Of a stretch of 64,000 nucleotides of DNA, positions 37,959 through 46,190 are shown in pieces. Numbering within the stretch: position 1 is the stretch's first letter; each line of letters begins with the position of its first letter. Source of the DNA: Pseudoxanthomonas sp. (lineage in GTDB: Bacteria > Pseudomonadota > Gammaproteobacteria > Xanthomonadales > Xanthomonadaceae); the NCBI RefSeq assembly GCF_002863005.1, contig NZ_PKDG01000015.1, positions 372,001 through 436,000 on the forward strand. The letters are read 5' to 3'. The position numbers and the translations under genes are program-made. Below the pieces are notes generated by a model, which was not told the DNA's origin, made no database searches, and worked only from the letters and a program-made list of their open reading frames with translations.

Positions 37959-40166
37959 ATGACGTTACGTGTGATCCTGTTTTCCCTTTGTCTGGGCCTG
38001 CTGGCCGGCTGTGCCAGCGCGCCGTCGCCCGATGTGCGTCGCACGACCGCGCCAGGGACAGGGGAGGTCGTCGCGGGCACCGCGCAGACCACGCCGCTGA
38101 AGGAAGGCGACGCGCCGGTGACCGGGCCGCAGGCGCAGATCCGCCGCGGCAACGGGCAGATGATCAACCGCAGTGCGGCGAGTGCACCGTTGCCGTCGCT
38201 GGGCGGCGCCAGCAGTGGATCGGCCACGTTCAATTTCGAGGGCGAGTCCGTCCACGCCGTGGTGAAGGCGATCCTCGGCGACATGCTGGGGCAGAACTAC
38301 GTGATCGCGCCGGGCGTGCAGGGCACCGTGACGCTGGGCACGCCGAAGCCGGTATCGCCGGCCGAAGCCCTCAACCTGCTGGAAATGGTGCTGGGCTGGA
38401 ACAACGCGCGCTTGGTCTACAGCGGCGGGCGCTACAACATCATCCCGGCCGACCAGGCACTGGCCGGCAGCGTGGCGCCGCGCACCGGGCCTGCCTCCAA
38501 TGCACGCGGCTATGAAGTGCGCGTGGTACCGCTGCGCTTCATCTCGGCCAGTGAAATGAAGAAGGTGCTGGAGCCGTACGCGCGGCCCAACGCCATCGTC
38601 AATGTCGACGGCACCCGCAATGTCATCACTCTGGCGGGCACGCGCACCGAACTGGAAAACTACCTGCGCACCGTCGAGATCTTCGATGTCGACTGGCTGT
38701 CCGGCATGTCGGTGGGCGTGTTCCCGCTGCAGTCGGGCCGCGCTACGCGGGTGGTCGCCGACCTGGAGAAGGTGTTCGGCAACGACAGCAAGACGCCCAG
38801 CGCCGGCATGTTCCGTTTCATGCCGCTGGAGGGCGCCAACGCCGTCCTCGTCATCACGCCGCAGCCGGCGTACCTGGACCAGATCCAGCAATGGCTGGAG
38901 CGCATCGACGGCGCGGGCGAAGGCAGCCGGCTGTTTTCGTACGAACTGAAGTACGTCAAGGCGCGCGAACTCGCGCAGCGGCTGGCGGAAGTGTTCGGCT
39001 CCTCCGGCGGCGGAAGCAGCGGCGACAGCCGGTCGACCGGTGGCGCCGGAAACACCTCGCTGATGCCGGGCACCGATCCCGTGCAGATCAACGATGGCGG
39101 CATGAACAGCAATGGCGGCAGCGTCGATTTCGGCGGCAGCAGTGGCAGCAGCGGGAGTGCCGGGGGCGGGCTCGGCAGCGGGTCGCTTTCGCTCAACCAG
39201 CGCGACAACGGCAACGGCGCCGTGACGCTGGAAGTCGACGGCAACCGCGTCGGCGTGGCCGCCGTGGAAGAAACCAACACGCTGCTCGTGCGCGCCAGTG
39301 CGAGTGCCTGGCAGTCGATCCGCGAAGTGGTCGAGAAGCTCGACGTGATGCCGATGCAGGTGCACATCGAAGCGCAGATCGCGGAAGTGTCGCTGACCGG
39401 CGACCTCAGTTATGGCGTGAACTGGTACTTCGAGCGCGCGGTCACGGACGCGGGCCTGCCCGACGCCGTCGGACGCACCACCTGGAGCCAGCTGGCCGGG
39501 AACATCGCCGGCAGCACGGTCGGCGGCGTGAATCCCGGTGCCAGCTGGACCTTCCTCGGCCGCAACGCCGCGGCGATCATCTCGGCGCTCGACGAGGTCA
39601 CCGACGTCCGCCTGCTGCAGACGCCGTCGATCTTCGCGCGCAACAACGTCGAAGCCACCCTCAACGTGGGCAGCCGCATTCCGATTTCCTCGGTCACCGT
39701 CAATCCGGGGCTGGGCACCGACAACACCTACAGCCAGGTGCAGTACCTGGATACCGGCATCATCCTGAAGGTGCGGCCGCGGGTGACGAAGGACGGCATC
39801 GTCTTCCTCGACATCGTGCAGGAAGTCAGCACGCCGGGCGACGTGCCGGACGACAACGGCAACGTGCGCATCAACACGCGGCGCTTCAAGACCGAAGTCG
39901 CGGTCGAGGCAGGCAACACGGTGATGCTGGCCGGCCTGATCAGCGATGGCGCGACCAAGGGCTCGCGAGGATTCCCGGGGCTGAGCCGCCTGCCGGTGAT
40001 CGGTGGCCTGTTCGGCCGGCAGACCAGCAGCAGCGACCGCAGCGAAGTCATCGTGCTGTTGACGCCGACCATCGTCCGCAACCCGCAGGAAGCCAACGAC
40101 CTGACCGACGAGTACGGCAAGCGCTTTCGCGCGCTGGAACCCCTGCACACGCCGCGCTCCAAGTGA
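37959..40166 (+). CDS. gspD: Outer-membrane secretin GspD/XpsD, lipoprotein
   Basis: A 735-residue secretin with a lipoprotein signal (LFSLCLGLLAGC, lipobox LAGC), as known for XpsD. N-domains occupy residues about 85-430 (ATFNFEGESVHAVVKAILGDMLGQNYVI is N0/N1), interrupted by a Gly/Ser-rich insert (about 345-410). The secretin core (about 470-720) includes VQYLDTGIILKVRPRV, VEAGNTVMLAGLI and the terminal GLFGRQTSSSDRSEVIVLLTPTIV. It forms the outer-membrane channel for folded exoproteins. Last gene of the xpsF-D operon; the following gene overlaps by GTGA. Confidence 0.96.
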   Translation: MTLRVILFSLCLGLLAGCASAPSPDVRRTTAPGTGEVVAGTAQTTPLKEGDAPVTGPQAQIRRGNGQMINRSAASAPLPSLGGASSGSATFNFEGESVHAVVKAILGDMLGQNYVIAPGVQGTVTLGTPKPVSPAEALNLLEMVLGWNNARLVYSGGRYNIIPADQALAGSVAPRTGPASNARGYEVRVVPLRFISASEMKKVLEPYARPNAIVNVDGTRNVITLAGTRTELENYLRTVEIFDVDWLSGMSVGVFPLQSGRATRVVADLEKVFGNDSKTPSAGMFRFMPLEGANAVLVITPQPAYLDQIQQWLERIDGAGEGSRLFSYELKYVKARELAQRLAEVFGSSGGGSSGDSRSTGGAGNTSLMPGTDPVQINDGGMNSNGGSVDFGGSSGSSGSAGGGLGSGSLSLNQRDNGNGAVTLEVDGNRVGVAAVEETNTLLVRASASAWQSIREVVEKLDVMPMQVHIEAQIAEVSLTGDLSYGVNWYFERAVTDAGLPDAVGRTTWSQLAGNIAGSTVGGVNPGASWTFLGRNAAAIISALDEVTDVRLLQTPSIFARNNVEATLNVGSRIPISSVTVNPGLGTDNTYSQVQYLDTGIILKVRPRVTKDGIVFLDIVQEVSTPGDVPDDNGNVRINTRRFKTEVAVEAGNTVMLAGLISDGATKGSRGFPGLSRLPVIGGLFGRQTSSSDRSEVIVLLTPTIVRNPQEANDLTDEYGKRFRALEPLHTPRSK

Positions 40167-41011
40167 CACCGCCGGCCGCATCGTCCCTGCCCATCGTCCT
40201 GTTGCCGATCGGCAGCGACGACGATGCGCTCGACGCCTGCCTCGGGGCGCTGGACGCCGGCACGCCCGTCGGCACGCGCCTGTGGCTGGCCGACGACGCG
40301 CAGGCCGGCCCCCGTGGCCTCGCCATCATCGAGCGCTGGCTCGCCCGCACGCGCCTGCAGGCCGATTACACCCGCCGTCCGCGCATGCTCGGCGAGGTCG
40401 CGCACGTGGACCAGATGCTCGCCGCGTGCGGCGACGCCGACGTAGTGGTGCTCGCGCCCGACGCGCAGCCCTTGCCCGGTTGGCTACAACAGCTGGCAGC
40501 TTGCTTCGCACGCGACGCTGCCATCGCCACCGCCACCCCCTGGTGCAATGCCGGCGAAGCCGCCGCGTGGCCACGCCTGGGCGAAGTGAGCCCGCCACCC
40601 GCCGATGTCGAACGCACGGCGCGCGCCTGTGCCGCGATGTCGCCGCAGCATCCCGAGCTGCCCGCCGCCGTCGCGCACGCCGTCGCGTTGCGCGGCAGTG
40701 CGCGCAAGCGGGTCGGCGGACTGGACGCGGCGAGCTATGGCTCTTGGTATGCCGCGCTGGTCGACCTGTCGCTGCGGCTCGCCGGCCTGGGGTGGCGCAA
40801 CGTGCTGTGCGAGACCGCGTTCGTCGCGCGTGGCGGCGAAGGCGGCCCTGCCGACGGCGACATGGACGCCTTGAATGCACGCTGGCCCACGTTCACGCCC
40901 AGGCTGGCGACGTTCCTGATGGAGGATCCGCTGCGCGTACCGCGCGAACGGTTGCATGTGTTGTATGCGGAAGCAGGATCGCCGGAGCGCCAGCGTGACC
41001 TCTTCGGTTGA
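40163..41011 (+). CDS. Glycosyltransferase family 2-like protein
   Basis: A 282-residue protein with a GT-A-like start (LPIVLLPIGSDDDALDACLGALDAGTP) and a later segment ADVVVLAPDAQPLPGWLQQL, where a GT2 enzyme has its DxD metal site; here the motif is DAQP, so activity is uncertain. No signal or membrane segments. GTG 40163 overlaps the gspD stop (GTGA), and the next gene overlaps its end by 17 bases, so the pair is transcribed with the xps operon. What it glycosylates, if anything, is not evident. Confidence 0.65.
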   Translation: MTPPAASSLPIVLLPIGSDDDALDACLGALDAGTPVGTRLWLADDAQAGPRGLAIIERWLARTRLQADYTRRPRMLGEVAHVDQMLAACGDADVVVLAPDAQPLPGWLQQLAACFARDAAIATATPWCNAGEAAAWPRLGEVSPPPADVERTARACAAMSPQHPELPAAVAHAVALRGSARKRVGGLDAASYGSWYAALVDLSLRLAGLGWRNVLCETAFVARGGEGGPADGDMDALNARWPTFTPRLATFLMEDPLRVPRERLHVLYAEAGSPERQRDLFG

Positions 41012-41804
41012 CGCGTCCGGCATCGCCGCGGTGGTGGTGACGCACGAAAGCGCGTCCAGCATCGACGACTGCCTGATGCGCCTGCGCGTGGCGCATAGCG
41101 TGCACGAGATCCGCGTGGTCGACAACGCGTCCACCGACGACACGATGGAGATCGTGCAGCGGCATGCCTTGCAAGATGCGCGCGTGCGCTTCATCGCCAA
41201 TCCGGACAATCCGGGGTTCGCGGTGGGATGCAACCAGGGCGCGCGCGATACGCAGGCATGCTGGCTTGCGTTCGTGAACCCCGACCTGATGGTGGAAGCC
41301 GACACGCTGGCGCGGTTGCGCGCACACGCGGCCGATGCGGCGACGGACAGGATGCTGGGCGTGGACCTGGTCGACGAGGACGGCGTGCGCGATGCCGCCG
41401 CGCGCCGTCGCGATCCGGTCTTCGCCGCCATGTTGCGCTCGCCCGGTGCGGCGTCGCGGCTGGGAGTGGCCGTCGACGAGGCGACCCCATTGCAGCCGGT
41501 CGACATCATCTCCGGCGCACTGATGCTGATGCCACGCGTGCTGTTCGACAGGATCGGCGGCTTCGACGAAGGCTACCGCCTGCACGCCGAGGACATGGAT
41601 CTCTGCCGGCGCGCGCGTGCGGCGGGCGCCCTGGTCGCCGTCGCCAACGATATCCGCGTGCTGCATATCCGTGGCGTGTCGAGTCGTGCCCGCCCGGTAT
41701 TCGTGGAATGGCACAAGCATCGGGGCCTGTGGCGCTACTTCCGCAAATTCGAGGCCGCGCGCCAGGGTCCGGTCACGCAGCTGGGCGTGTTCGCCGCGAT
41801 CTGA
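40995..41804 (+). CDS. Family 2 glycosyltransferase, apparently C-terminally truncated
   Basis: A 269-residue GT2 enzyme. The nucleotide-binding start IAAVVVTHESASSIDDCL, VVDNASTDDT, the pattern NPGFAVGCNQGA and the acceptor-side GGFDEGYRLHAEDMDLCRRAR (with ED) match rhamnosyltransferase-like GT2 proteins. Such proteins usually end in a hydrophobic helix. Here TGA at 41802 stops the frame, but translation past it would give 15 residues (LHFCAVLARILLRRR) before the next stop at 41850-41852, completing that helix. A single TGG-to-TGA change explains this. The core looks intact, so the protein may remain active without a membrane tail. Start GTG 40995; overlaps the previous gene. Confidence 0.75.
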   Translation: MTSSVDASGIAAVVVTHESASSIDDCLMRLRVAHSVHEIRVVDNASTDDTMEIVQRHALQDARVRFIANPDNPGFAVGCNQGARDTQACWLAFVNPDLMVEADTLARLRAHAADAATDRMLGVDLVDEDGVRDAAARRRDPVFAAMLRSPGAASRLGVAVDEATPLQPVDIISGALMLMPRVLFDRIGGFDEGYRLHAEDMDLCRRARAAGALVAVANDIRVLHIRGVSSRARPVFVEWHKHRGLWRYFRKFEAARQGPVTQLGVFAAI

Positions 41805-41859
41805 CTGCATTTCTGCGCGGTGCTGGCGCGGATCCTGCTGCGTCGTCGTTGACGCGAAG

Positions 41860-42252
41860 CTAGTCGCCCGACACGTGGTGTCCGTGCTCGCGCAACGCCT
41901 GCAGGGTGATGTCCAGTTGGTGGTCCTGCACGAGCACGTAGTCGGTATCGAACGTGGAGATGGCGAAAATGCCCACGCCGGCAGCCGCCAGGGGATCCAG
42001 CACGGCCTTCAGGATGCCGGTCATCGCGAAGTCGAAGGGCCCCTGCAGCTTGAACATGCGCCAGCCGCGCTGGCAGCGGACATCGTCGGGTACGCATGCT
42101 TCTTCGCAGACCAGCGACAGTTCGTCGTCGGTCCAGCCGGCATGGCGCATGCCGTGAGTGGGCCACCACCCAGGTAGCGTGGCGCCGGCCGGCAGTTGCG
42201 CGACGGCGTAGCGGTCGGGCATCAGCACCAGCGTCAGCGAGGGCGGGTTCAC
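41860..42252 (-). CDS. ACT-domain protein
   Basis: A 130-residue protein of two ACT-like halves: PPSLTLVLMPDRYAVAQLPAG, then the conserved DELSLVCEE segment, and FDFAMTGILKAVLDPLAAAGVGIFAISTFDTDYVLVQDH. This matches the small CASTOR/ACT_7 family, thought to sense amino acids. GTG 42252 overlaps the stop of the upstream transporter gene (GTGA), so the two are translated together and it may sense or regulate what the transporter handles. The link is inferred from overlap only. Confidence 0.75.
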   Translation of the reverse strand: MNPPSLTLVLMPDRYAVAQLPAGATLPGWWPTHGMRHAGWTDDELSLVCEEACVPDDVRCQRGWRMFKLQGPFDFAMTGILKAVLDPLAAAGVGIFAISTFDTDYVLVQDHQLDITLQALREHGHHVSGD

Positions 42253-44117
42253 CCGGCGCGTCCGTTCCACCAGAACAGCGCGTTGACGGCCAGCACCACC
42301 ACCAGGGTGTAGATCAGGGACAGCGGCCCGCCGACGCGCCACAGCTGGCGCGAGGTGTAGTTGGCGGGGCCGACGATCATCGAGATCACCGGGTTGGACG
42401 CGGTCATCAGGTTGTTCGATGCGGACAGCGCCACGATCAGCGCGAACGCGGTTGGATTGCCGCCCGCCGCCAGTGCCAGGTTGATCGCCATCGGCACCAT
42501 CACGATGGTCGCACCGACATGGCTGATGACCAGCGAGAACGCGGTCGTGAGCAGCGCGACGGCGATCTCCAGCACCCAGATGGGAATGCCTTCCGGCAAC
42601 CGTTCCACGGTATGCCCTGCCACCCACGCGGCCGCACCGCTGCTGTCCATCGCCCAGCCGAGCGGAATCAGGCCTGCCATCAGGAACACCGTCTTCCAGT
42701 TGATCGCGCCGTAGGCTTCGTCCATGCGCAGCACGCCCGTCAGCAGCATGCCCGCCACGCCGGTCATCAGAGTCAGCGCGACCGGCAGCTTCGACGTCAG
42801 CGCGATGATGATGGTGATGGCGAAGATGGTCATCGCGATCTTGAACTTGTGCGGGCGCTGTTCGCCCTTCGGGTAGTCCGTCACCACCACGAAGTCGCGG
42901 CTTTCCGCCGCCAGGCCGAGGTCCTGCCAGATGCTGTGGAAGACCAGCATGTCGCCGGCGCGCAGCTTCTCCTCGCGCACGTTCTCGCGGATGACCTTCT
43001 TGTCGCGGTTGATCGCCAGCAGGCTGATGCCATTCTGCTTGCGCAGGCGCAGCTCGCGCGCGGTCTTGCCGATGAACTTCGACGTCGGCGGCACCACGGC
43101 TTCGGAAATGCCCGCGCGGCTGGGATTGAACAGGTCGCCGAAGTGGCGCAGGCGCGAGGACATGCGCAGGAACTGGTTCTGCGCGAAGTCGCTGATCTCC
43201 TGCCGCGCACCCATCACGCCCAGCACGCTGCCCACCCAGATGCGCATGTCCGCGGGCGGGGCAAGACGGGTGTCGTTGCCGGTCTGCAGCGCCAGCATCA
43301 GCGGCGCATCGTGCAGGGCTTCCGCCTCGCCGAGCGACATGCCGACGAGCGGGCTCTCGGCGCTGACGACCAGTTCGAACACGTCGCCCTCGATCCCGTA
43401 GGTGTTGGCGAAGTAACTCTCCGTGCGCGCGGGCGTGACCACGCCATCGCTGTCCTGGGTGTCGTCCTTGAGCTTGCGGTCGCCGACGTACCGGAAGTAC
43501 AGGAGCGACGCGATCACCAGCGTCAGCCCGATCGGCCACGGCGCGAACATGCGCAGCGGCTCCAGCGTGGCCATGCCGGAGGGCAGGTTGTTGTTGGCGG
43601 AGACCAGCAGGTCGTTGAGCAGGATCAGCGGCGAGTTGCCGACCATGGTGAACGCGCCGCCCATGACGATCGCGGCCGCGATCGGCAGCAGCAACCGCTG
43701 CATCGACAGGCCGGTGCGCGACGACAATCGCGAGGCGACGGGCATGAACAGCGCCATCACCGACGGGTTCTGCATGAAGGACGAGTTGAGGCTGGCGATG
43801 GCCGTGGTCATCAGCAGCAGTCTCTGCTCGATGCCGTGGCCGCGCCGCAGCAGCCACGAGGCCAGCCGGTTCAGCGCGCCGGTACGGTCCAGGCCGGCGC
43901 CCAGGATCATGGTGGCGATGATGCTCATGACCGCGTTGCCGGAGAAGCCGCCGAAGATTTCCTCCGGGGCGATCAGCCCGGTGATGCCCAGCACCACCAG
44001 CACCACCAGCGCGACCAAGTCCGCGCGGATGCGCTCGAACAGGAACATCGCCATCGTGAAGCCGACCAGCCCGAGGACGAGCTTCATGTCGTTGGTCAGC
44101 GTCAGCGCGTTGTCCAT
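42249..44117 (-). CDS. SLC13-like anion permease with two RCK-C domains
   Basis: A 622-residue membrane protein. Two blocks of helices (about residues 8-215 and 415-620) enclose two TrkA-C/RCK-C domains (about 230-310 and 325-395). The membrane motifs NSSFMQNPSVMALFMPV, MVGNSPLILLNDLL and, in the second half, ALSASNNLMTASNPVISMI are SNT-type motifs of the divalent anion:sodium symporter superfamily. Members with RCK-C domains have been linked to sulfate or other anion transport; the substrate cannot be read. Its ACT partner overlaps downstream. Confidence 0.85.
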   Translation of the reverse strand: MDNALTLTNDMKLVLGLVGFTMAMFLFERIRADLVALVVLVVLGITGLIAPEEIFGGFSGNAVMSIIATMILGAGLDRTGALNRLASWLLRRGHGIEQRLLLMTTAIASLNSSFMQNPSVMALFMPVASRLSSRTGLSMQRLLLPIAAAIVMGGAFTMVGNSPLILLNDLLVSANNNLPSGMATLEPLRMFAPWPIGLTLVIASLLYFRYVGDRKLKDDTQDSDGVVTPARTESYFANTYGIEGDVFELVVSAESPLVGMSLGEAEALHDAPLMLALQTGNDTRLAPPADMRIWVGSVLGVMGARQEISDFAQNQFLRMSSRLRHFGDLFNPSRAGISEAVVPPTSKFIGKTARELRLRKQNGISLLAINRDKKVIRENVREEKLRAGDMLVFHSIWQDLGLAAESRDFVVVTDYPKGEQRPHKFKIAMTIFAITIIIALTSKLPVALTLMTGVAGMLLTGVLRMDEAYGAINWKTVFLMAGLIPLGWAMDSSGAAAWVAGHTVERLPEGIPIWVLEIAVALLTTAFSLVISHVGATIVMVPMAINLALAAGGNPTAFALIVALSASNNLMTASNPVISMIVGPANYTSRQLWRVGGPLSLIYTLVVVLAVNALFWWNGRAG

Positions 44118-44133
44118 CAGAACGGCCGGAATG

Positions 44134-44250
44134 CGGGATTCGGTATACGGGAATGACGGGTCGGCGGGGCCACGCAGCCATGCGGACGCAGGCCATCGCG
44201 CGGTGGTCGCGCGGGGCAGGAGTGCACGCTCCTGCAGATCCCGAATCCCG
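44134..44250. repeat. Inverted GGGATTCGG-type repeats in the gap before the SLC13 gene
   Basis: A 10-base inverted repeat, CGGGATTCGG (44134-44143) and CCGAATCCCG (44241-44250), frames the gap between trmB and the transporter gene. Inside is a hairpin GCAGGAG/CTCCTGC (44216-44222, 44229-44235) that may end the thiS-thiG-trmB transcript. Short GGGATTC-rich repeats are frequent between xanthomonad genes. Confidence 0.45.
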
Positions 44251-44255
44251 AGTCC

Positions 44256-44990
44256 CTAATCCCGGTCATAGACAAGATCCCACACCCCGTGTCCGAGCTT
44301 CTGGCCGCGTGTCTCGAAATGCGTCTGCGGGCGCCAGTCCGGACGCGGCACGCTGCCGCGCGGACCTGCCCGGTTGCGCAGGCCGGGCGTCGCGTCCAGC
44401 ACGTCCCACATGTGCTCGGCATAGGCCTCCCAGTCGGTGGCGCAATGCAGCCGGCCGCCCGGACGCAGCTTGCGCGCGATCAGTGCCGCGAATTCGGGTT
44501 GCACCAGGCGGCGCTTGTTGTGGCGCTTCTTGTGCCACGGATCCGGGAAGTAGATGCGCACTTCATCCAGCGATCCGTCGGCGACTTCGTGCTGCAGCAC
44601 TTCCACCGCATCGTGGTGGTAGACGCGCACGTGGTCGCTGCCGTCCTCGGCCAGCGCGTTGAGCAGTCGACCGACGCCGGGGGCATGCACTTCCAGGCCG
44701 AGGTAGTCACGGTCCTTGTCGTTCGCCGCGGCGAAACGGAGCGCCTCGCCGTTGCCGAAGCCGATTTCCAGCACGCGCGGTGCGCTGCGGCCGAACACCG
44801 CGTCGTAGTCGCGCGGCGCGCCGGTGTAGTCCAGCCCGAAGCGCGGCCATTGGGTATCGAAGGCGCGCTGCTGCGCCTCGGTGAAGCGGCCCTGGCGCAA
44901 CACGAAACTGCGGATTTCGCGCCTTCCGTCGCTGATCGTGAACGGCTTGGGAGGGGTCTTGGCGCCGGGGCTGGAAAACGGATCGGTCAT
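44256..44990 (-). CDS. trmB: tRNA (guanine-N7-)-methyltransferase
   Basis: A 244-residue TrmB. SAM-binding motif [12 protein letters not shown] (about residues 72-83), the acidic [11 protein letters not shown] turn, and the family signature [19 protein letters not shown] (about residues 150-168). It methylates G46 in the variable loop of tRNAs. The ATG at 44990 overlaps the thiG stop, so trmB is translationally coupled behind thiS-thiG, an arrangement common in this family although the functions are unrelated. Confidence 0.94.
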   Translation of the reverse strand: MTDPFSSPGAKTPPKPFTISDGRREIRSFVLRQGRFTEAQQRAFDTQWPRFGLDYTGAPRDYDAVFGRSAPRVLEIGFGNGEALRFAAANDKDRDYLGLEVHAPGVGRLLNALAEDGSDHVRVYHHDAVEVLQHEVADGSLDEVRIYFPDPWHKKRHNKRRLVQPEFAALIARKLRPGGRLHCATDWEAYAEHMWDVLDATPGLRNRAGPRGSVPRPDWRPQTHFETRGQKLGHGVWDLVYDRD

Positions 44991-45784
44991 CAGCCGATCA
45001 GTCCGTCGATCGGGCTGGAGGCGGACGCGTTGCGCTTGCGCGGGATGCGACCCGCCAGGAAGGCTTCGCGGCCGGCTTCCACCGCTTTCTTCATCGCGCT
45101 CGCCATCAGCACGGGGTGTTTCGCGCCGGCGATGGCGGTATTCATCAGCACGCCGTCGCAGCCGAGTTCCATCGCGATGGCGGCATCGGAGGCAGTGCCG
45201 ACGCCGGCATCGACCAGCACGGGGACTTTCGCGTTCTCGATGATTTCCAGCAGGTTGTACTTGTTCTGCACGCCCAGGCCGGAGCCGATCGGCGCGGCCA
45301 GCGGCATGACCGCCACGCAACCGATCTCTTCGAGGCGGCGGGCGAGGATCGGGTCGTCGCTGGTGTAGACCATCACCTGGAATCCGTCCGCCACCAGCTT
45401 CTCGGCGGCAGCCAGCGTCTGCACCACGTCGGGATACAGGGTCTTCTGGTCGCCCAGCACTTCCAGCTTCACCAGGGTGTGGCCGTCGAGCAGCTCGCGC
45501 GCCAGCCGGCAGGTGCGCACGGCATCGTCGGCGGTGTAGCAGCCGGCGGTGTTGGGAAGAATGGTGTAGCGGTCCGGCGGCAGCACGTCGAGCAGGTTGG
45601 GCTCGTTGGGCGACTGGCCCAGGTTCGTGCGGCGGATGGCGACGGTGACGATCTCGGCGCCCGCAGCCTCGGTGGCCAGGCGGGTTTCCTCGAAATCCTT
45701 GAACTTGCCGGTGCCGGTCAGCAGGCGGGAACGGTAGGACTTGCCCGCGATCACCAGCGGGTCATGGGGGGCGGTGTTGGACAT
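44990..45784 (-). CDS. thiG: Thiazole synthase
   Basis: A 264-residue TIM-barrel enzyme. Family motifs: [42 protein letters not shown], the catalytic-lysine strand LVKLEVLGD, and the phosphate-binding [15 protein letters not shown] and [11 protein letters not shown]. ThiG makes the thiazole ring of thiamine from deoxyxylulose phosphate, dehydroglycine and sulfur from ThiS. ATG 45784 gives the family start; it lies 61 bases after thiS. Confidence 0.95.
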   Translation of the reverse strand: MSNTAPHDPLVIAGKSYRSRLLTGTGKFKDFEETRLATEAAGAEIVTVAIRRTNLGQSPNEPNLLDVLPPDRYTILPNTAGCYTADDAVRTCRLARELLDGHTLVKLEVLGDQKTLYPDVVQTLAAAEKLVADGFQVMVYTSDDPILARRLEEIGCVAVMPLAAPIGSGLGVQNKYNLLEIIENAKVPVLVDAGVGTASDAAIAMELGCDGVLMNTAIAGAKHPVLMASAMKKAVEAGREAFLAGRIPRKRNASASSPIDGLIG

Positions 45785-45845
45785 GCGGCGATTATCGCCC
45801 ATGAAGCCTCGGCGCGTCCCCCCGGGGTGCGGCAGGCCGAGGCCG

Positions 45846-46046
45846 TCAGCCGCCGCCGAGCGCGTGCACGATCTCGACGCGGTCGCCGGCGCGCAGCACG
45901 TGTTGCGCGTGCTGTCCGCGCGGGATGATCTCGCCGTTGACCTCAATGGCCACGCGTCGCTCGGCCAGCCCCTGCAGCAGCAGCAGGGAGGCGATGGTGC
46001 TCTGGTCCGGCAGCGCCTGCGGCTGCCCGTTCAACTGGATGTCCAT
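45846..46046 (-). CDS. thiS: Sulfur carrier protein ThiS
   Basis: A 66-residue ubiquitin-like protein ending in GGG; the C-terminal Gly-Gly becomes the thiocarboxylate that donates sulfur to ThiG. Typical ThiS features include [31 protein letters not shown], in which [15 protein letters not shown] is the conserved end. First gene of thiS-thiG-trmB, divergent from the esterase gene. Confidence 0.93.
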   Translation of the reverse strand: MDIQLNGQPQALPDQSTIASLLLLQGLAERRVAIEVNGEIIPRGQHAQHVLRAGDRVEIVHALGGG

Positions 46047-46190
46047 GCCGCCATTGTCGCCGAAGGCCGGCGCGCATGCCGCATTGCAGCGTGTGCGGGG
46101 GCGGCCTTGGTGGAACGATGCGCGCCATGCGCAGCCGTACGGCAGAGCCGGCACGCAGTCCCGTCCATCCTTTCTTGCCCCGGAGATTCC

